From assembly GCA_040403535.1 (NCBI GenBank), contig JBBAKL010000064.1, forward strand, positions 1 to 16,833: 16,833 nt of DNA. Direction: 5' to 3'. This document shows, piece by piece, positions 13,980 through 16,833 of this stretch; the first letter of the stretch is position 1, and the number at the start of each line of letters is the position of its first letter. This DNA comes from JAHEYG01 sp040403535 (lineage in GTDB: Bacteria > Bacteroidota > Bacteroidia > B-17B0 > Aurantibacillaceae). The notes beneath the pieces were generated by a model. The model was not told the DNA's origin, ran no database searches, and was given only the letters and a program-made list of their open reading frames with translations. A program made the translations under genes and the position numbers.

Positions 13980-14637
13980 TTAATAAATATAGCAAAAAAC
14001 GTATTCTTTTTAAGTCAATATAAGGCTTACGGTAACACTTAATTCTATTAAAAGGTTAGACCTCATTTAAAAGCAAAAAACACTCCTATAAGCACTAAAT
14101 GAGCTTTTATTCTTCTTTCTAAGACGGTTTCTATTCCGGGTGATCGACTAAAAAGTTAAGGATTTTGTGTTTTGTGTTTTCCAGATAGGCCAAGCAACCA
14201 ATCTTAGATAACAAAGATGAATAGGTCAAATTTATAATATTAGATTAGATTTCCAAACGTTGTAATAATTTCAAATAGGGCATCATATTACGTTTAAATA
14301 TTTTATTATTGATAATAATTGCAAAACATCATTTGCAAATAGTTTCTACACATTAGATGTTACCAAGCCTATATGGATTTGGAATTCCTATACTTATTAA
14401 CTCCCTACAAGTCAATAGTAACAGCTAACATGAATAAATAGTTGTAGAAAAGGTGGAATAGTCGGGGTATAAATATAGCCCGATTAGAAACATTAACCAT
14501 CCAATTGAAGGTTTGCTCCGGTAGAATCAGGAAAGGGTCTTATATAGCCTCTAATAGCGTATAGGGCTAAAATAATAGTTAGGTAAGATGAAGGGAACGT
14601 GAAGCGAACGTTTCTCGTGGAACAGTGTGTTTAGATC
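13980..14637. other. Gene-free stretch of about 660 nt
   Basis: No frame of useful length was found on either strand. The longest ATG-led plus-strand frame I noticed, at about 14357, encodes 23 residues and has no support. Visible structure is slight: an AT-rich TTATTATTGATAATAA palindrome near 14303-14318, a 7-bp hairpin TTGCAAA/TTTGCAA at 14319-14338, and a parS-like site near the right end. There are no convincing DnaA boxes and no tRNA-like structure. It separates the T9SS pseudogene from the methyltransferase next to the parS region. Confidence 0.6.
14609..14624 (+). other. Degenerate parS-like site
   Basis: CGTTTCTCGTGGAACA matches 12 of the 14 fixed positions of TGTTNCACGTGNAACA; positions 1 and 7 differ. 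It lies in non-coding DNA 14 nt beyond the methyltransferase stop codon and 614 bp from the perfect site. Could be a weak ParB site or chance. Confidence 0.4.
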
Positions 14638-15525
14638 TTAGGCTTTTTTGAAAATATAAATAACGCTAGAATATCCGTTAGCGTCTTTTGAGGAAATATT
14701 AGATTTTAATCCCTGAAGAAAAGCTGAAATATAATTTATGCTACCGGTTTTATACTTTTCAGAAAGCATGCTGACATAAAAACTATCAAATTTCATTGGT
14801 AGGCTTTTTGTGTGTTTAAAACCAAATCTTCTTAACAGAAGCGAGACCGAGTTAAGATCGAAATGATAGATGTGACGAGGCACATCGTATCCGGCCCAAA
14901 ACTCACCATAATGCTTTGCGTCTGCAGAAGCATAATTAGGAACAGCAATTATTAATGTTCCTTTATCTGACAAATGATCCTGGAAAAAGTGTAGAGTTTC
15001 GTTCAAATCTGTTAGATGCTCTAGAACGTGCCACAAGGTAATAACATCAAGCTTTTTACCATTTAAAGTATTTGCCAAATCCGATTTAGAAGTATAAACA
15101 GATAGATTCTGGCCAACAGCAATGGCCCTTGCGTCAGAGTCCGGCTCAAAACCATAAGCGTTCCAGCCGGCCGCTTTACAAGTACCGAGAAACATTCCAG
15201 TACCACAGCCGTAATCCAATATTGTTCCACGTGAAACATAGCTTTCAATTAGGTTTAGTTTCTTTTTTAAAGTGTATGAACGAACAATATGATACAGGCG
15301 GTTTATTAAACCTTTCTTTGTGTTGGTGTGACTGACATAGTCCTCAGACTTATAATAAGCCCCTATTGACTCATCGTTTGGGCGCGGGTTAGTGAATTTG
15401 AATCCACATGAATTACATGAAACAATCTGAAAGAATTTCTTACTAACCGTATAATCTTTACAAGACAAAAAAGGCGAAAATTGATTTGAATTACAAACCG
15501 GGCAATTATCTATATTCTTTAACAT
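14638..15525 (-). CDS. Class I SAM-dependent methyltransferase with N-terminal zinc ribbon
   Basis: A 295-residue predicted methyltransferase. Residues 8-11 (CPVC) and 37-40 (CNSC) form a zinc-ribbon-like pair of knuckles. FTNPRPNDESIGAYYKSEDYVSH follows, as in many sugar or small-molecule methyltransferases of the Methyltransf_23/UbiG-like group. SAM-binding motif I is ILDYGCGTGMFL (102-113), the acidic residue after strand 2 is E127 in GFEPDSDA, and WHVLEHL (165-171) is the usual post-II motif. The substrate cannot be read from the sequence. The gene lies 23 nt downstream of mnmG on the same strand and is likely cotranscribed. A perfect parS sequence (15223-15238) is embedded in codons 96-101, just before motif I. 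A parS-like palindrome also fills the mnmG-methyltransferase junction. Confidence 0.88.
   Translation of the reverse strand: MLKNIDNCPVCNSNQFSPFLSCKDYTVSKKFFQIVSCNSCGFKFTNPRPNDESIGAYYKSEDYVSHTNTKKGLINRLYHIVRSYTLKKKLNLIESYVSRGTILDYGCGTGMFLGTCKAAGWNAYGFEPDSDARAIAVGQNLSVYTSKSDLANTLNGKKLDVITLWHVLEHLTDLNETLHFFQDHLSDKGTLIIAVPNYASADAKHYGEFWAGYDVPRHIYHFDLNSVSLLLRRFGFKHTKSLPMKFDSFYVSMLSEKYKTGSINYISAFLQGLKSNISSKDANGYSSVIYIFKKA
15223..15238. other. parS site (ParB-binding centromere sequence)
   Basis: TGTTCCACGTGAAACA matches all 14 fixed positions of the widely conserved chromosomal parS sequence TGTTNCACGTGNAACA (TGTTTCACGTGAAACA in Bacillus subtilis). ParB loads here and spreads, organising the origin region for segregation with ParA and SMC. 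The site lies inside the methyltransferase gene, where it encodes V-S-R-G-T (residues 97-101). parS inside coding sequence is normal for ParABS systems. parA and parB themselves are not in this window. Confidence 0.85.
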
Positions 15526-15531
15526 AATGTG

Positions 15532-15547
15532 GGTTCCACGCGGAACT
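15532..15547. other. Degenerate parS-like palindrome between mnmG and the methyltransferase gene
   Basis: GGTTCCACGCGGAACT matches 11 of the 14 fixed positions of TGTTNCACGTGNAACA, with GTTCC/GGAAC arms. It occupies most of the 23-nt gap between mnmG and the methyltransferase, 309 bp from the perfect site. It might instead act as an RNA hairpin in the mnmG-methyltransferase transcript. Confidence 0.45.
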
Positions 15548-15548
15548 C

Positions 15549-16833
15549 TTAGCGCCCCATGTGTACTAACAAGACGGAAATGTCTGCGGGATTTATTCCC
15601 GAAATGCGACTTGCTTGTCCGATTGAGGCTGGTTTAAATTTCTTAAGTTTTTCTTTAGCTTCAGTTCCTAAGCTTACAATAGTATCGTAATTAAAATTCG
15701 GGTTAATCTTAAGGTCTTCTAATCGCTTAAGCTTTTCCGCATTTTCTTGTTCACGCTGCAAGTAGCCTTCATACTTCATTAGTATTTCAGCTTGCTCTAT
15801 AGTTTCCTCGTCCAAATATTCACACAAAGCACTAACGTCAGAGCAAGCTTTTGCGATACCGGGAATAGAAACATCGGGTCTTGAAAGTATATTATAGTAG
15901 CGGGTTTTTTGACTCACTTCTGCCGAGTTAATACCGCTTAAATAAGTATTAATTTGATCAGGATTAGCACTTGTGTTTTTAAAATAGCTAATAACATTAT
16001 CATAATCCGTTATCTTTTGCTGAACCTTTTCATAACGCTCCTGGCTAGCTAAACCTAAATTATATGACAAAGGAGTTAGCCTTACGTCCGCATTATCTTG
16101 TCTCAACAAAAGTCGATACTCTGCACGAGACGTAAACATTCTATAAGGTTCTTCGGTACCTTTTGTAACCAGATCATCAATTAATACACCAATATAAGCG
16201 TCATAACGATTTAATATGAACGGATTCTTCTCGTTGACTTTTAAGTGTGCATTCATGCCGGCTATTAAACCCTGACAAGCAGCTTCTTCATATCCTGTAG
16301 TTCCATTAATCTGTCCTGCAAAATATAAATTATCAATTAGTTTGGTTTCAAGAGTAAGTGCTAATTGAGTAGGAGGGAAGTAATCGTATTCTATTGCATA
16401 ACCCGGACGAAACATTTTAGCGTTTTCGAAGCCGGGAATTAATCTAAGTGCCTGATATTGAACGTCTTCTGGTAGAGAGGTGCTAAATCCGTTCACATAA
16501 ATCTCTACTGTATTCCAACCTTCCGGTTCTACGAAAAGCTGATGACGCTCCCTTTCGCTGAAACGCGTGATCTTATCTTCAATACTCGGACAATACCTTG
16601 GTCCAAGCCCTTGAATTCTTCCTTGAAACATAGGCGACTTCTCGAAGCCGGTCCTTAAAATTTCATGAACCTTTTCGTTTGTATATGTAATGTGACAGGG
16701 AACCTGTTTTTTTAAAGGTTGCGTGGTATCTGAAAAGCTAAATTTATAATTACAATCATCGCCCTCCTGCACCTCCATCTTCGAATAATCTAACGATCTG
16801 CCATCTATGCGTGGAGGTGTTCCTGTTTTCATT
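15549..16833 (-). CDS. mnmG: tRNA uridine-5-carboxymethylaminomethyl modification enzyme MnmG, C-terminal part (5' end outside window)
   Basis: FAD-dependent enzyme that, with MnmE, installs the carboxymethylaminomethyl group at wobble U34 of several tRNAs. The visible 427 residues begin at MKTGTPPRIDGRS, an internal family motif, so about 190-200 N-terminal residues (including the FAD-binding GxGxxG) lie beyond the right edge; the family is about 620 long. Visible landmarks: GPRYCPSIEDKI, EGWNTVEIYVNGFSTSLP, RPGYAIEYDYFPP, LYFAGQINGTTGYEEAACQG (the C-terminal FAD contact) and TSRAEYRLLLRQDNADVRL. The C-terminal helical domain ends with SRISGINPADISVLLVHMGR. The gene, known as gidA from its place next to the replication origin in many bacteria, fits the nearby parS. 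The partial call is certain. Confidence 0.97.
   Translation of the reverse strand, partial: MKTGTPPRIDGRSLDYSKMEVQEGDDCNYKFSFSDTTQPLKKQVPCHITYTNEKVHEILRTGFEKSPMFQGRIQGLGPRYCPSIEDKITRFSERERHQLFVEPEGWNTVEIYVNGFSTSLPEDVQYQALRLIPGFENAKMFRPGYAIEYDYFPPTQLALTLETKLIDNLYFAGQINGTTGYEEAACQGLIAGMNAHLKVNEKNPFILNRYDAYIGVLIDDLVTKGTEEPYRMFTSRAEYRLLLRQDNADVRLTPLSYNLGLASQERYEKVQQKITDYDNVISYFKNTSANPDQINTYLSGINSAEVSQKTRYYNILSRPDVSIPGIAKACSDVSALCEYLDEETIEQAEILMKYEGYLQREQENAEKLKRLEDLKINPNFNYDTIVSLGTEAKEKLKKFKPASIGQASRISGINPADISVLLVHMGR

Noticed and set aside
14319..14338. TTGCAAA/TTTGCAA hairpin as a terminator or small RNA
   Set aside because: A 7-bp AT-rich stem without a following U-tract and far from any gene end; likely chance.
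14357..14428. 23-codon plus-strand frame starting MLPSLYGFG
   Set aside because: Too short, with no promoter or neighbour to support it; frames of this size are expected by chance.
13980..14637. Possible oriC in the gene-free stretch
   Set aside because: No convincing TTATCCACA-type DnaA boxes were found; the closest (TTCTACACA near 14344) has two mismatches and stands alone. AT-richness is no higher than other gaps.

Overview
The window looks like a chromosomal segment from an AT-rich member of the Bacteroidota. Four things point there: two proteins with C-terminal type IX secretion sorting domains (FPNPS/FPNPT motifs), a DUF5606-type protein, L21 with a long Lys/Ala tail, and repeated Bacteroidota-style promoter elements (TAnnTTTG, twice with a TTG/TTTG about 19 nt upstream) with no obvious Shine-Dalgarno sites. 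Genus or order cannot be fixed from the sequence alone.

Left part (1-4979, mostly leftward): a secreted M1-type aminopeptidase, a large T9SS cargo protein with a possible gingipain-like core, the rRNA-maturation RNase ybeY, and a small coiled-coil lipoprotein gene. The last two form a tight unit with serS: 4 nt after the serS stop, then a TAATG overlap. Translation block (4984-7829): rplU-rpmA-serS run leftward from one well-formed promoter, with an intrinsic terminator between rpmA and serS. gmk diverges from rplU and has a promoter that almost touches its start codon. A bidirectional terminator separates gmk from the convergent DUF5606 gene, which lies downstream of a helix-turn-helix regulator.

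Middle (9471-13028, rightward): two small tandem genes whose promoters and first codons look duplicated (the second encodes a lipoprotein), an MtfA-like zinc peptidase fused to a two-helix membrane/PH-like module, and an aminopeptidase P. Right part (13062-16833, leftward): a T9SS cargo gene apparently broken by an in-frame TAA right after its signal peptide, a gene-free stretch of about 660 nt, a zinc-ribbon SAM methyltransferase, and the C-terminal two thirds of mnmG.

The most striking non-coding signal is a perfect 16-bp parS (ParB-binding centromere) sequence, TGTTCCACGTGAAACA at 15223-15238, embedded in the methyltransferase gene. Two weaker look-alikes flank it, at 14609-14624 and 15532-15547. 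This suggests that the right end of the window is a chromosome-partitioning locus near the replication origin, which fits its closeness to mnmG (gidA). No CRISPR array, tRNA, rRNA or insertion sequence was seen.
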